Below are positions 26,810 to 35,950 of a DNA stretch of 64,000 nt, in pieces. Origin of the DNA: Ignavibacteriales bacterium. GTDB taxonomy: Bacteria > Bacteroidota > Ignavibacteria > Ignavibacteriales > Melioribacteraceae. Each line of letters opens with the position of its first letter. The stretch's first letter is position 1. The position numbers and the translations under genes are program-made. The stretch spans positions 682,001 to 746,000 of the forward strand of contig JACKAA010000002.1 of the NCBI GenBank assembly GCA_020635275.1. Reading direction: 5' to 3'. A model generated the notes under the pieces. It saw only the letters and a program-made list of their open reading frames with translations, was not told where the DNA came from and searched no databases.

Positions 26810-29050
26810 TTATGATAAAATGGAGTTCTTAAATTTAACAGTAAATGTGCTGCCTTCGCCTTTTTTACTTTTTATTGAAATGTCGGCTTTATTTAAATCG
26901 CAATATCTTTTCACCAAAGCCAAGCCAAGTCCGTTTCCATCAAATTTTCTTGTATAGCCTTGTGATTCTTGCGTAAACGGATTAAAAATATTTTTGAGAA
27001 ATTCATCGGAAATACCAATACCAGTATCACTAATATCTACATATAATTCGTGATTACCATTGTTGTAAGTTCTTATCTTTACTTCTCCTGCGTTAGTGTA
27101 TTTAAGAGCATTGTCAATTAAATTATTAAATAGTTGAGTAAGCGAATATGAATCACCAGAAATTGTTGGATCATCTGCAAATCTCTCTAGGTAAAATTTT
27201 AAACCTTTATTTTGAGCTTCTACCTTAAATTCGGAAAAAATAGGAATAAGAATATCGTTTTCAAGATTGGTTTTTTCAACAACTATATCAAAAGTACCCG
27301 TTTGTATTTGGGACATATTCAAAATAGAATCAACAGTTCTAATTAATCTTTTTCCGCCAAATGATATTGAGTGAAATATATCGGAAAAATCATGAATTCC
27401 TAAGTCTTTTAACTCATCCTTTAGCAAACTACTGTAACTTAGTATTGTATTTACAGGAGTTCTAATTTCGTGCGACATTCCTGCAAGGAAATCTGACTTA
27501 AGTCTATCTGATTTTTCAGCGGCATCTTTTGCTTCAATTAATGCGAGCTTTACTTTTTTCTGTTCAGTAATGTCTTTTACATTTGCAAGAATATAATTGG
27601 AACCACCAAACGTTATTTTAGTAAGAAAAACTTCAACATCAAACACTGAATTATCGCCTGGTCTTTTTGCTTTCCATTCAAAAACCTGATCTTCTCCTTC
27701 CAAAGCTTTTTGCCAATAAAACTTTGCCTTTTCCAATGAACTGTCATTACTTGAAATATCAATTATATTTAAAGTTAGTGCTTGAATTCTATCAACATTA
27801 TACATAGACAGCATTTTTTCATTTACATCTAAAATACTTCCATCTTCTTTGTGGATAAATATTGCATTATGAACGTTATCATATACTTTTTGGAGATTTT
27901 CTTTTGCATTGATTAAAGCTTCTTTTGCTTTCTTTTCTTCTGTCACATTCCTAATGTTTGCAAGAATATGGGTTTTTTCTTTAATTTTTATAGTCGTTAA
28001 AAATACTTCTACATCAAAAAATAGGTTTGAATTATACTTATTAGCCTTGAACTCAAACAAACGGTTTTCACCATTAATAACTTTTTTCCACTCAGCTTTT
28101 AATTTCTCTAAAGTGTTTTTATCATCTAAAAGATCTGAAACAGTCAGGTTATTAAATTGCTCTGTGTTCAAACCATGAAATTGTAAAATCTTATCATTTA
28201 CTTTAAGAATATTTCCTTCTGTATCATGAATAATTATTCCATTATATACATTATCAAACACCTTGTGAAGTATTTCTTCAGAATCTCTGAGATTATTTTC
28301 AGCGAGCTTTCTTTCGGTTATATTCTCTACTGTACCTTCATAAACAGCATTTCCAAATTCATCTATATTTTTACTTGCACTTTCAGAAATATATATTACT
28401 GAACCATCTTTTCTTTTCCATTCAGATTCAAAAGCAGTTATACTTCCCTTTTTTTCGAGTTCATTAATAAACTCATTTCGTTTATTTGGATTAAGATAAC
28501 CATCCTTGTTATTATTTCTTTCATTTAATTCTGCTAATGATTCATATCCAAGCATTGTTATTAAGGCGTTATTTGCCATCAAAACTTCACAGTCAAGATT
28601 CATTCTATATAATCCAAGAGTAGCATTCTCAAAAAGACCACGAAAACGTCTTTCGCTTTCTATCAATTTCTTTTCCATTTGAGATTTAAATAAGGCAATT
28701 TCAATAGAAGTATGTAATTCTCTTACTTCAATGGGCTTTATTATATAAGCGTAGGGTTCAGATACTTTTGCTCGTTGAATAGTTTCTTCATCTGCATAAG
28801 CGGTCATGTATATAATGGGAATATTAAGTGCACCTTTAATTTGGTTTGCAGCCTCTATTCCATCAATATCCCCCCTTAAATTAATGTCCATTAGAATTAA
28901 GTCAGGGCTTATTTCTTTTGATGTGCTTACTGCATCTTCTCCCGAATAGACAGCGCCGGCAACTTCATATCCTAACTCTTCAAGTCGACTCTGAATTTCA
29001 AGAGAAACTATACTTTCATCTTCAACAACTAAAATTTTTGCTTGATTCAT
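26810..29050 (-). CDS. Hybrid REC-PAS-PAS-PAS histidine kinase
   Basis: This cytoplasmic protein of 746 residues begins with a receiver domain, Asp55 in LILMDINL, and Lys in YIIKPIE. Three PAS domains follow (about 130-255, 260-385, 385-500), each ending in an EKK linker. The HisKA H-box SHEIRTPVNTILS has the phospho-His near 526 and is followed by HATPase NNLIDNALKYTN and GYTRKFDGNGLGLALVK. Its start overlaps the upstream kinase by 4 bp (ATGA), so the two are coupled. The receiver is probably the target of that HisKA_2 kinase, after which this kinase passes phosphate to an unknown output regulator. Confidence 0.94.
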   Translation of the reverse strand: MNQAKILVVEDESIVSLEIQSRLEELGYEVAGAVYSGEDAVSTSKEISPDLILMDINLRGDIDGIEAANQIKGALNIPIIYMTAYADEETIQRAKVSEPYAYIIKPIEVRELHTSIEIALFKSQMEKKLIESERRFRGLFENATLGLYRMNLDCEVLMANNALITMLGYESLAELNERNNNKDGYLNPNKRNEFINELEKKGSITAFESEWKRKDGSVIYISESASKNIDEFGNAVYEGTVENITERKLAENNLRDSEEILHKVFDNVYNGIIIHDTEGNILKVNDKILQFHGLNTEQFNNLTVSDLLDDKNTLEKLKAEWKKVINGENRLFEFKANKYNSNLFFDVEVFLTTIKIKEKTHILANIRNVTEEKKAKEALINAKENLQKVYDNVHNAIFIHKEDGSILDVNEKMLSMYNVDRIQALTLNIIDISSNDSSLEKAKFYWQKALEGEDQVFEWKAKRPGDNSVFDVEVFLTKITFGGSNYILANVKDITEQKKVKLALIEAKDAAEKSDRLKSDFLAGMSHEIRTPVNTILSYSSLLKDELKDLGIHDFSDIFHSISFGGKRLIRTVDSILNMSQIQTGTFDIVVEKTNLENDILIPIFSEFKVEAQNKGLKFYLERFADDPTISGDSYSLTQLFNNLIDNALKYTNAGEVKIRTYNNGNHELYVDISDTGIGISDEFLKNIFNPFTQESQGYTRKFDGNGLGLALVKRYCDLNKADISIKSKKGEGSTFTVKFKNSILS

Positions 29051-30528
29051 GACTGTTTAGTTCTGACTTTATCCCTATCAATAAAATTAATTTTGTACAT
29101 TGTTCCTTTTTCTGAATTAACTTTAATATCACCCTCAATCTGAGCAACTAAACTATTAACAAGTTTTAAACCAAGAGATTTACTTGTCTTAATATTAAAA
29201 TCCTCTGGCAACCCAACTCCATTATCGGAGATTACAAGAGAGTACTTTAATTCTTCTTTTTGATTTACTGCAATTTTTATGTGAGGTTGATCACAATTAT
29301 AATTTTCCGGGAAAGCATATTTTAAGCCATTAGAAACCAACTCATTTATAAGCAAGCCACATGGAACAGCGGTATCTATATTCATCTTTATCGGATCGGA
29401 AATAATTTCCAGTTTAATTTTTTTATTATGCTGGTAATAATTAAAAATGTAGCTTGTTAAATTTTCTATATATTCTTTAAAATCAATATGTGAGAGAGTC
29501 TTTGATTGATATAATTTTTCATGGACCAAAGACATTGATTTAACCCGTGTTTGACTATCCATTAAAATGTTTGAAAGTTCTTCGCTTTCAACTTTTTTAC
29601 TTTGCAGATATAATAAACTTGAAATAATTTGTAAGTTATTTTTTACACGGTGGTGAATTTCTTTTAGAAGAATTTCTTTTTCATGTAGGGAAGATTGTAA
29701 CAATTCTTCACCTTTTTTTCTTTCAACAATTTCTTTTTCCAATGCAATATTAGATTCAGCTAATTCTGCCGTTCTTTCAACCACTCTATTCTCTAGTTCT
29801 AACTGAGCTTCACTTAAAGATTGGGTCATTATATTAAAAGAGTCAGACAAACCCTCTAATTCATCTCCGGTTTCAATTTCAGAACGGACATTTAAATTTC
29901 CTTGTGTAACTTTTTTTGTCACTTCGTTTAAGTGATGAATTGGCTTGCTAATTTTACGGGCAAAAAGTACTGAGGCAAAAAAACCAATAATAATTGCCAC
30001 TATTGATGATGTAAAAGTTCTAAGGTACAACTCTTTTATTCCGGCATTATAATTTTTTAAACTCAAGCCTATATGAATCCAGCCCCATTCAATACCGGAA
30101 TAACTAAAAGGATACTTGTAGTAAAAGATGTTTTCTTTAATCATATCTTCGTATACAAACTTACCAATATTATTGTCTGCATCACCCAAAGTCCATTTTC
30201 CTCCAAGGGTGTCTAAGCTCCAGCCATCGTCAAGTATTATTAAAGAAAATCCATCTTTTTTAGTTATTACAGAATATAAGATTGAATTACTTTCCTGAAC
30301 AACATTTAAACAATGTTCAAGAGCAAAACTATAATCTTCTCCAATAATAGCAGTTGCAGTTACTTGACTAATTGAAGAAGCAATATCACGCGCCTCGGAA
30401 TTCATTCTATCAATCAATACTTCTTTTTGGTATGGTATTGTTGAAAAAATGAAAATAGCCAATGTTATTACAATCACTAACCAAGAAAGAGAAGCAATTC
30501 TAAAAAATATAGTCCGGCGTTTTTTCAT
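29047..30528 (-). CDS. Membrane sensor kinase with HAMP and HisKA_2-type core
   Basis: The 493 residues comprise TM1 (10-30), a periplasmic domain of about 130 residues, TM2 (about 175-192), a HAMP region (KISKPIHHLNEVTKKVTQG), a coiled coil, and a HisKA_2 core with phospho-His near 292 in KEIHHRVKNNLQIISSLL. A HATPase domain, VPCGLLINELVSNGLKYAF, follows. It overlaps the REC-PAS-kinase gene by ATGA and follows two PhnD-like genes by 7 bp. The periplasmic domain could dock to those binding proteins. It resembles two-component sensors whose partner receiver lacks a DNA-binding domain. Confidence 0.93.
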   Translation of the reverse strand: MKKRRTIFFRIASLSWLVIVITLAIFIFSTIPYQKEVLIDRMNSEARDIASSISQVTATAIIGEDYSFALEHCLNVVQESNSILYSVITKKDGFSLIILDDGWSLDTLGGKWTLGDADNNIGKFVYEDMIKENIFYYKYPFSYSGIEWGWIHIGLSLKNYNAGIKELYLRTFTSSIVAIIIGFFASVLFARKISKPIHHLNEVTKKVTQGNLNVRSEIETGDELEGLSDSFNIMTQSLSEAQLELENRVVERTAELAESNIALEKEIVERKKGEELLQSSLHEKEILLKEIHHRVKNNLQIISSLLYLQSKKVESEELSNILMDSQTRVKSMSLVHEKLYQSKTLSHIDFKEYIENLTSYIFNYYQHNKKIKLEIISDPIKMNIDTAVPCGLLINELVSNGLKYAFPENYNCDQPHIKIAVNQKEELKYSLVISDNGVGLPEDFNIKTSKSLGLKLVNSLVAQIEGDIKVNSEKGTMYKINFIDRDKVRTKQS

Positions 30529-30535
30529 TTACTTT

Positions 30536-31483
30536 TTAAGGTTTATTCGCAACCAATAAGTTTTTATAATTTTTTAACAAGCTTCTTATTCCTTCTAAAT
30601 CACTTTCTTTAAATTTTCCAGCCCCAATTGTTTTAAATATTTTAAAGAGTTGTTCGTTTTTAGGCATAGTTTTAAAATTTAAAGCTATGTCTGTTACTAA
30701 TTTTTTTTCTTTTGGGGTAAGGTTTTTGTTTATACAAATTAGGTCGTTATTTAATGGCTGACTTGAAAAAACGTGCTTTAATCCCTTTGTTATTTGAGGA
30801 TTTAATTCTGCCAATGCTTCAAGGGAAACAGAATTTACAATACAATAATCAGCTTTGTTCATAAAAATTGGGAGAACTGCCTGCATAGGTTTTTCAACAA
30901 ATTCAACCTTTTTAAAAAATTTATATTTATCTTTTACTCCACTTTGTAAAGCAAGATAATCAAGCCACAACTCGGCAATTTGTTTGTATTTACCACCTTG
31001 AATTAATATAGTTGAGTTTTTTAAATCCTCAAATTTTTCAGCATTACTTTTAGTGTTTGACAAAAGATCAAGATGATAGAAATCTTGATAATTCGATTTA
31101 GTAGATATGGCCGGTGTTAAGTTAATCTTGTCTTCATATTTTGCATACATTAATGAACTAATGTACATAATATCAATTTTATTTTTTTTTGAATCTTCAA
31201 TGATTGATTCAACGTTTTCATATACAACAATGTTAAGACTATCAACTATTGGCATTTCACTTATTAGTAATTGTCCCCAAAGTTTAAGAGTTACTTTTGC
31301 GTCTCTTAAGTTAATATCTTCAAAAATATCAGTTGAAATTCCTAAGGTAAATTTGTTTCTTATTTCATTTTGTGGATATACGTTTGAAACAATCAACAAA
31401 GAAATTAGAATTATATTTTGAAGTATTTTATTCATACTATTATGATGAAAATGATAAAACATATAATTTTTTCTTTTAATCAT
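30536..31483 (-). CDS. PhnD-like periplasmic substrate-binding protein (second copy)
   Basis: This 315-residue protein looks like the phosphate/phosphonate-binding PhnD family: FTLGISTDIFEDINLRDAK, then NKIDIMYISSLMYAKY and EKPMQAVLPIFMNKADYCIV. The start at 31483 overlaps the previous gene by ATGA, which suggests coupling, but the ATG at 31435 opens the cleaner signal peptide (MNKILQNIILISLLIVSNVYPQ), so the true N-terminus may be 16 residues shorter. The loop that holds phosphonate in E. coli PhnD is altered here (IQGGKYK). It is a paralogue of the upstream gene. No ABC permease or ATPase is nearby. Confidence 0.86.
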   Translation of the reverse strand: MIKRKNYMFYHFHHNSMNKILQNIILISLLIVSNVYPQNEIRNKFTLGISTDIFEDINLRDAKVTLKLWGQLLISEMPIVDSLNIVVYENVESIIEDSKKNKIDIMYISSLMYAKYEDKINLTPAISTKSNYQDFYHLDLLSNTKSNAEKFEDLKNSTILIQGGKYKQIAELWLDYLALQSGVKDKYKFFKKVEFVEKPMQAVLPIFMNKADYCIVNSVSLEALAELNPQITKGLKHVFSSQPLNNDLICINKNLTPKEKKLVTDIALNFKTMPKNEQLFKIFKTIGAGKFKESDLEGIRSLLKNYKNLLVANKP

Positions 31484-32376
31484 TTAATAACTTTTTGATA
31501 TTTAATATTTGCCTTTTTTATTCCTTCGATATATTCTTCTTTGAAGTCAACCACATTTTCGGCTTTAAAGAGTGTTAAAATTTGCTTGCCGGATACACTT
31601 TGCGATAAAGTTTTGGCAGCACTTACAATTTTTGTTTTTAACTCGGGACTAATATTTTTGTTAATACACATCAATCCATTCGGATATATTGGACTTAATT
31701 CAATAGCAATCAATTCTTTACTAATTTGAGGATTTAACTCTTTCATTGTTATAAACGAACTTTCAGTAACAACGCAAGCATCTGCTTGTTTAAAGAATAC
31801 AGGAAGCAATGCCTGTGAAGGTTTTTCAACAGTTCTGACTTCTGAGAAATAATTTTCAACGGGTCTATTTTTTTCAAGAATTAAATTTGAAATCCAAACA
31901 TCTATTATTTTTCCATAAGCTCCGCCAGGTCTTAAAATCGTTTTCCCATTTAGTGATTCAATGTTTTTATAATTGCTTTCTTTTCTTACTACCAGAATAA
32001 AGACATCACCAGGATTTCCTTTAATAGTAGTAATAAGCGAAGGTTCTATCTGTGCTTTTTTTGCAATCTCAAAATAATCCAAAGTGCTTATGCTAATTAG
32101 CTCAAGCTCATTGTTATTCAAAGCATTAATAATATCATCATTTGTTTCATAAATTTTTGATTCAGGTGAAAAGTTCATTCCCAAATTTTTTAATAGTTCA
32201 TCTCCCCACATTTTTATTGCAACAGTTGCATCTCTAATATCAACATCTTTAAATAAATAAATAGAAAAACCAGTTCGTATCTTTTGTGGTTCAGAACCCT
32301 TATTATTTGTAGAAAGTACGCTTTGGGTAAAAAGGACTAAAAAACTAAAAATTAATATGATTTTTTTAATTAGCAT
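31480..32376 (-). CDS. PhnD-like periplasmic substrate-binding protein (first copy)
   Basis: This 298-residue protein has a signal peptide ending SVLST. The mature domain shows the PhnD pattern: IRTGFSIYLFKDVDIRDAT, NNELELISISTLDYFEI, ESLNGKTILRPGGAYGK and EKPSQALLPVFFKQADACVV. It pairs closely with the second copy across both lobes. The oxyanion-binding loop reads RPGGAYG, so phosphonate binding cannot be assumed. It follows the TolC-family gene by 5 bp and overlaps the next copy by 4 bp. Confidence 0.9.
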   Translation of the reverse strand: MLIKKIILIFSFLVLFTQSVLSTNNKGSEPQKIRTGFSIYLFKDVDIRDATVAIKMWGDELLKNLGMNFSPESKIYETNDDIINALNNNELELISISTLDYFEIAKKAQIEPSLITTIKGNPGDVFILVVRKESNYKNIESLNGKTILRPGGAYGKIIDVWISNLILEKNRPVENYFSEVRTVEKPSQALLPVFFKQADACVVTESSFITMKELNPQISKELIAIELSPIYPNGLMCINKNISPELKTKIVSAAKTLSQSVSGKQILTLFKAENVVDFKEEYIEGIKKANIKYQKVIK

Positions 32377-32381
32377 TTTTA

Positions 32382-33785
32382 TTACTTTAATTTTGTACCA
32401 ACAACAAACTCAAGATCAGCTAATGACTCATAATAAGTGTATAGAGATTTATAATATTGCACTTCCATAATTGCTTCAAATAACTGAGCTTCCATCAAAT
32501 CCTGTAATTCAACCAAATCGCTTTGATATGCTCTATCGTTTAATTCTTGATTTTCAATTGCTGTATCCATTGCAGATTTTAGTGACAATTGCTGATCTGA
32601 TGCCGACTCATAATCGACGAGGGCTTTTTTAACTAAAATACCTAAACCATTTTCTAAAAGAATTTTTTGACTTTTAATTTTTTCTAAACGGTAATTTGCT
32701 TCATCAACTTGAGCAGAGGTTCTAAATCCATTAAAAAGCGGCAGCTCCATTCCCAATCCAACCGTCCATGACAACTTATTGACATCGGAAACGAGACCGT
32801 ATTTATATGCATTGTTTAAAACATTAAAGGAACCCATTAGTCCAACCTTTGGCAAATGACCGCTATAAGCTTCATCAACTTTTTCTTCAAATATATTTTG
32901 AGCAACTTCTAATGTTTTCCATGTTGGATTATTTTGAAATGCTGTGATAAGCAAATCTTCATAATTGAAATTTTTTAGAACATCATTCACTTCTTCATAT
33001 TTAACAGAAACGTCTTTATCAATCTTTTCTCCCAATGCATTTAACAATGCAGATTTTGCTAAAATTAAATTATGCTTAAAAGTTGAATTTATAGATCTAA
33101 CATTTTCAACAAGAATTTTATTTTTTAGAAAATCAGTCTTTGTTACTTTACCGGAACCTTTTAGGTATAAATTCTCGGTTAATTCTAAAGTTGTTTCTAG
33201 TCTTGCAAGAGTTTCTTCACCTATAGCACTTAGTTTTTGCATTACATAAACGGCATGAAATCTTTTCTTTACATCAGCTATAATCTGTAATTCATTTTTC
33301 TTAGCTTCTTCTTTTGCTATTAAAAGACCGCCTTCAGCTTGACCCACCAATGATGAAATTAAACCACCGGTATAAAGTGGATAAACCATTTCAACGGATC
33401 CCATTACCATTGTTTTATCAAAAAGTTTTATGTTTTGTTCAGGAACCCCAATCGGACCAATTTCTAATCCAGGAAAATTAAACGATGGAACTTCAATCTG
33501 TGATGCCGGAAAAATAAAATTTGGATCATCATCCATTGTAGATACCGAAGCACTTAAATCAATTTGAGGCCAGTAAGCTGAATGAGCTTGCTTTAATTGA
33601 GATTCAGAAATTCCAATAGAACTGTTGTTTAAGAGTCCCATTGGATGATTTTTTAAAGCATATTCAATGCAGGCTTCAAGTTCAAGCGGTTTATTAAAAA
33701 ATTTTTCAGAGCCTTGTGCGACTGTAATTTTATAAAAAAATACGATTATTAAAAATAATAGAATTGATTTTTCAAAAAACTTCAT
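32382..33785 (-). CDS. TolC-family outer membrane protein (sensor operon)
   Basis: This 467-residue protein has a signal peptide ending ITVAQ and the OEP beginning PLELEACIEYALKNHPMGLL. Two halves of long helices are seen, with the second repeat beginning NPTWKTLEVAQNIFEEK. It lacks a visible adaptor or inner-membrane pump partner in the operon; instead two PhnD-like binding proteins and two kinases follow. It might supply a channel for the binding proteins' ligand or serve an efflux pump encoded elsewhere. It is the first gene of the five-gene transcript. Confidence 0.9.
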   Translation of the reverse strand: MKFFEKSILLFLIIVFFYKITVAQGSEKFFNKPLELEACIEYALKNHPMGLLNNSSIGISESQLKQAHSAYWPQIDLSASVSTMDDDPNFIFPASQIEVPSFNFPGLEIGPIGVPEQNIKLFDKTMVMGSVEMVYPLYTGGLISSLVGQAEGGLLIAKEEAKKNELQIIADVKKRFHAVYVMQKLSAIGEETLARLETTLELTENLYLKGSGKVTKTDFLKNKILVENVRSINSTFKHNLILAKSALLNALGEKIDKDVSVKYEEVNDVLKNFNYEDLLITAFQNNPTWKTLEVAQNIFEEKVDEAYSGHLPKVGLMGSFNVLNNAYKYGLVSDVNKLSWTVGLGMELPLFNGFRTSAQVDEANYRLEKIKSQKILLENGLGILVKKALVDYESASDQQLSLKSAMDTAIENQELNDRAYQSDLVELQDLMEAQLFEAIMEVQYYKSLYTYYESLADLEFVVGTKLK

Positions 33786-33826
33786 CTTTCTTCCAATTAA
33801 TATTAATCTATTAGAAATAATCGAAA

Positions 33827-33890
33827 GAATGTTGAGGAATGTTAGAATTTGTTGATTTTTAGGCAGATTACAAAGACATGTCGTCTTTGT
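33827..33890 (-). promoter_or_regulatory. Repeats upstream of the TolC/PhnD/kinase operon
   Basis: Two copies of GAATGTT lie at 33827-33833 and 33837-33843, 10 bp apart. An inverted repeat, ACAAAGAC at 33870-33877 and GTCTTTGT at 33883-33890, sits further out. Both are within 110 bp of the operon start and could be regulator sites. No T run follows the inverted repeat in the direction that would end the neighbouring gene, so a terminator is less likely. Confidence 0.4.
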
Positions 33891-33913
33891 TTTGTTGGTG
33901 AAGAATAATAAGT

Positions 33914-34960
33914 TTAGTTAAAAAATAAATCGAAGCGATATCCCAAATCATTAAATTTATCACTGTTTTCATTCAAAACGTCTAAAATTTTGTTGATAGT
34001 CAATATTTTAGTAATTCCATATTTTATATCTGTCTCTTGTTCAACAATTACTTCGCCTTTATAAACAGCTTGGGGCACAAAGACAAAATCAGAATTATCT
34101 GTCTTGGGTTTCAACTTGAAATCTTTGTGTACTGTTCCGGACTTAATCATTCCAACTATTTCAAAATTAGGAGCACCGTCTCTAATTGCCAAGACAATTC
34201 CACCACTAAATCCTCTATTAAAAACAGCATCGACCAAAAAATAATCATGTTCAAATTCTTGAAACGGACTAACAATTCCAGAAGTTATCATTTTATAATT
34301 AAGTGGAAAACCAAGCATATATACTTTAGTTCCCCAAGTAAGTTCTTCTGCATTGCCTGCTTTAAGTTTAAACGTATTGAATATTTGAGAATTATTTTTT
34401 TTAATATTGGAACCAATTACAGCAATATCAGAAGAATTATCCACAGCTAAAATTTCAACTTTGTTAAGAAAAGTATATTCCGGCAACAAATTTGTTTGTT
34501 TTGTTTTGATTGAAATAGATTCAATTATATCCGTTGATTTACCAAAATTATCTTTGAAAAATGTTATCAGTGTATCCGGAAAATCTATAATATGTGCACA
34601 AGTTAACAGAGCTGCTTTTTCATTGTCGGAGTATATAATTGTTGCAGTACCGCTTGCAGTTTCTGTTGAATGCGATTCACTTATTGCAATTTTTTTAAAG
34701 GTAGGTTTACTAAGATTTTCTTTTTTTAAGTTGCTAGAAAAACTAAATGTATAGCTCTCATAATAAGCAATACAATTAAGCATTTTTACAGAATTAACTA
34801 ACTCATCTAATTTTTTATTTTCACTTATTTGAACAAAATCCGAATCGTACTTTCCATCTATTAAACCTAAGTCATTTACAGTTGTAACTGATCTGCTGCA
34901 TGATAAAAAAACAACAAATATCAGCAAGGTTAGAAGTCTTCGAAGAAATTTGTTCATCAA
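33914..34960 (-). CDS. Trypsin-like serine protease, lipoprotein
   Basis: This 348-residue protein has a lipobox FLSC with Cys21. A chymotrypsin-fold triad is visible: His123 in LLTCAHIID, Asp178 in SSDIAVI, and Ser252 in NRGFSGGIVL (GFSGG in place of GDSGG/GNSGG). The first 100 residues are an unrecognised N-terminal extension, and there is no PDZ domain, so it is not a standard DegP. It should act at the envelope, perhaps in quality control or surface-protein processing. It is divergent from DUF1684 and downstream of no obvious operon. Confidence 0.85.
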   Translation of the reverse strand: MMNKFLRRLLTLLIFVVFLSCSRSVTTVNDLGLIDGKYDSDFVQISENKKLDELVNSVKMLNCIAYYESYTFSFSSNLKKENLSKPTFKKIAISESHSTETASGTATIIYSDNEKAALLTCAHIIDFPDTLITFFKDNFGKSTDIIESISIKTKQTNLLPEYTFLNKVEILAVDNSSDIAVIGSNIKKNNSQIFNTFKLKAGNAEELTWGTKVYMLGFPLNYKMITSGIVSPFQEFEHDYFLVDAVFNRGFSGGIVLAIRDGAPNFEIVGMIKSGTVHKDFKLKPKTDNSDFVFVPQAVYKGEVIVEQETDIKYGITKILTINKILDVLNENSDKFNDLGYRFDLFFN

Positions 34961-35032
34961 TAAATTCTTTTTATTATTATACTATTGTAAAATATAATTA
35001 AATGAAAGAGAATAATTTTTGGATTTAATCAT

Positions 35033-35950
35033 ATGAAAATAATTACAAATAAAACAAAAAACCTTTTTTCACTTTTTTTTGGAATAGTCATTTTAGGTTG
35101 TTCAAATAATAATGAAGTTCCGATTGGTTCAGAAGAATATATAAGCGAAATAAACGAATGGCATGCAAACAGAATTGAAAGCTTAAAAAAAGAAACAGGC
35201 TGGCTTAATTTGGTTGGGCTTTTTTGGCTGGATGAAGGTGAAAACTCTTTTGGGTCAGCAAATACTAATAAAATTATTTTTCCAGAAAACGCACCCAAGA
35301 AAATTGGTACAATAATTAAAACAGACTCGATATTAAAATTTATTTGTGAACCGGAGATAATAGTTAAAAGTGATGGCGTTCAAGTTAAAGATCTTGAATT
35401 AAATATAGATCTTTCTGGAAATCCCACAATTCTTGAAAATGGTTCATTCAGATGGTTTATTATAAAAAGAGGTGATAAATACGGCATAAGGTTAAGAGAT
35501 TTGGATGCACCGCTTTTAAGTGAATTTAAAAGTATTGAAAGATTTGTTGTAAATGAAAACTGGAAAATTAACGCAAAATTTGTTCCTTATGAAAAGCCAA
35601 AGGAAATTGAAGTACCAACTATTTTGGGCACAGTGGAAAAAGAATTATCGCCGGGGAAAATTGAATTTAACTTTGAAAATAAGAATTATAGCTTAGAACC
35701 AGTTGCCGCCGGTAAAAATCTTTTTGTCATTTTTGCAGATTTAACTAGTGGAGAGGAAACATACGGAGCAGGCAGATTCTTATATGTAACGGCTCCAGAT
35801 TCAAATAACAATTTAATATTAGATTTCAATAAAGCATATAATCCGCCATGTGCTTTTACAAAATATGCAACATGTCCATTACCGCCGGAAGGAAATAAAT
35901 TAAGGATTAAAATAACTGCTGGTGAAAAAAACTATGGCGAGGGACACTAA
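35033..35950 (+). CDS. DUF1684 family lipoprotein
   Basis: This 305-residue protein has a lipobox, GIVILGC (Cys23), and the DUF1684 pattern: EINEWHANRIESLKKETGWLNLVGLFWLDEG near the N-terminus, and LDFNKAYNPPCAFTKYATCP near the C-terminus. The family has no assigned enzyme activity. The two Cys in CAFTKYATC and the conserved Trp-rich N-terminus are typical. Its stop overlaps the stop of the converging kinase gene by 4 bases, so the two messages are complementary at their ends. Confidence 0.9.
   Translation: MKIITNKTKNLFSLFFGIVILGCSNNNEVPIGSEEYISEINEWHANRIESLKKETGWLNLVGLFWLDEGENSFGSANTNKIIFPENAPKKIGTIIKTDSILKFICEPEIIVKSDGVQVKDLELNIDLSGNPTILENGSFRWFIIKRGDKYGIRLRDLDAPLLSEFKSIERFVVNENWKINAKFVPYEKPKEIEVPTILGTVEKELSPGKIEFNFENKNYSLEPVAAGKNLFVIFADLTSGEETYGAGRFLYVTAPDSNNNLILDFNKAYNPPCAFTKYATCPLPPEGNKLRIKITAGEKNYGEGH

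Noticed and set aside
34037..34754. Two plus-strand frames opposite the trypsin-like gene
   Set aside because: They mirror a gene with an intact triad and have no own start signal or motifs.
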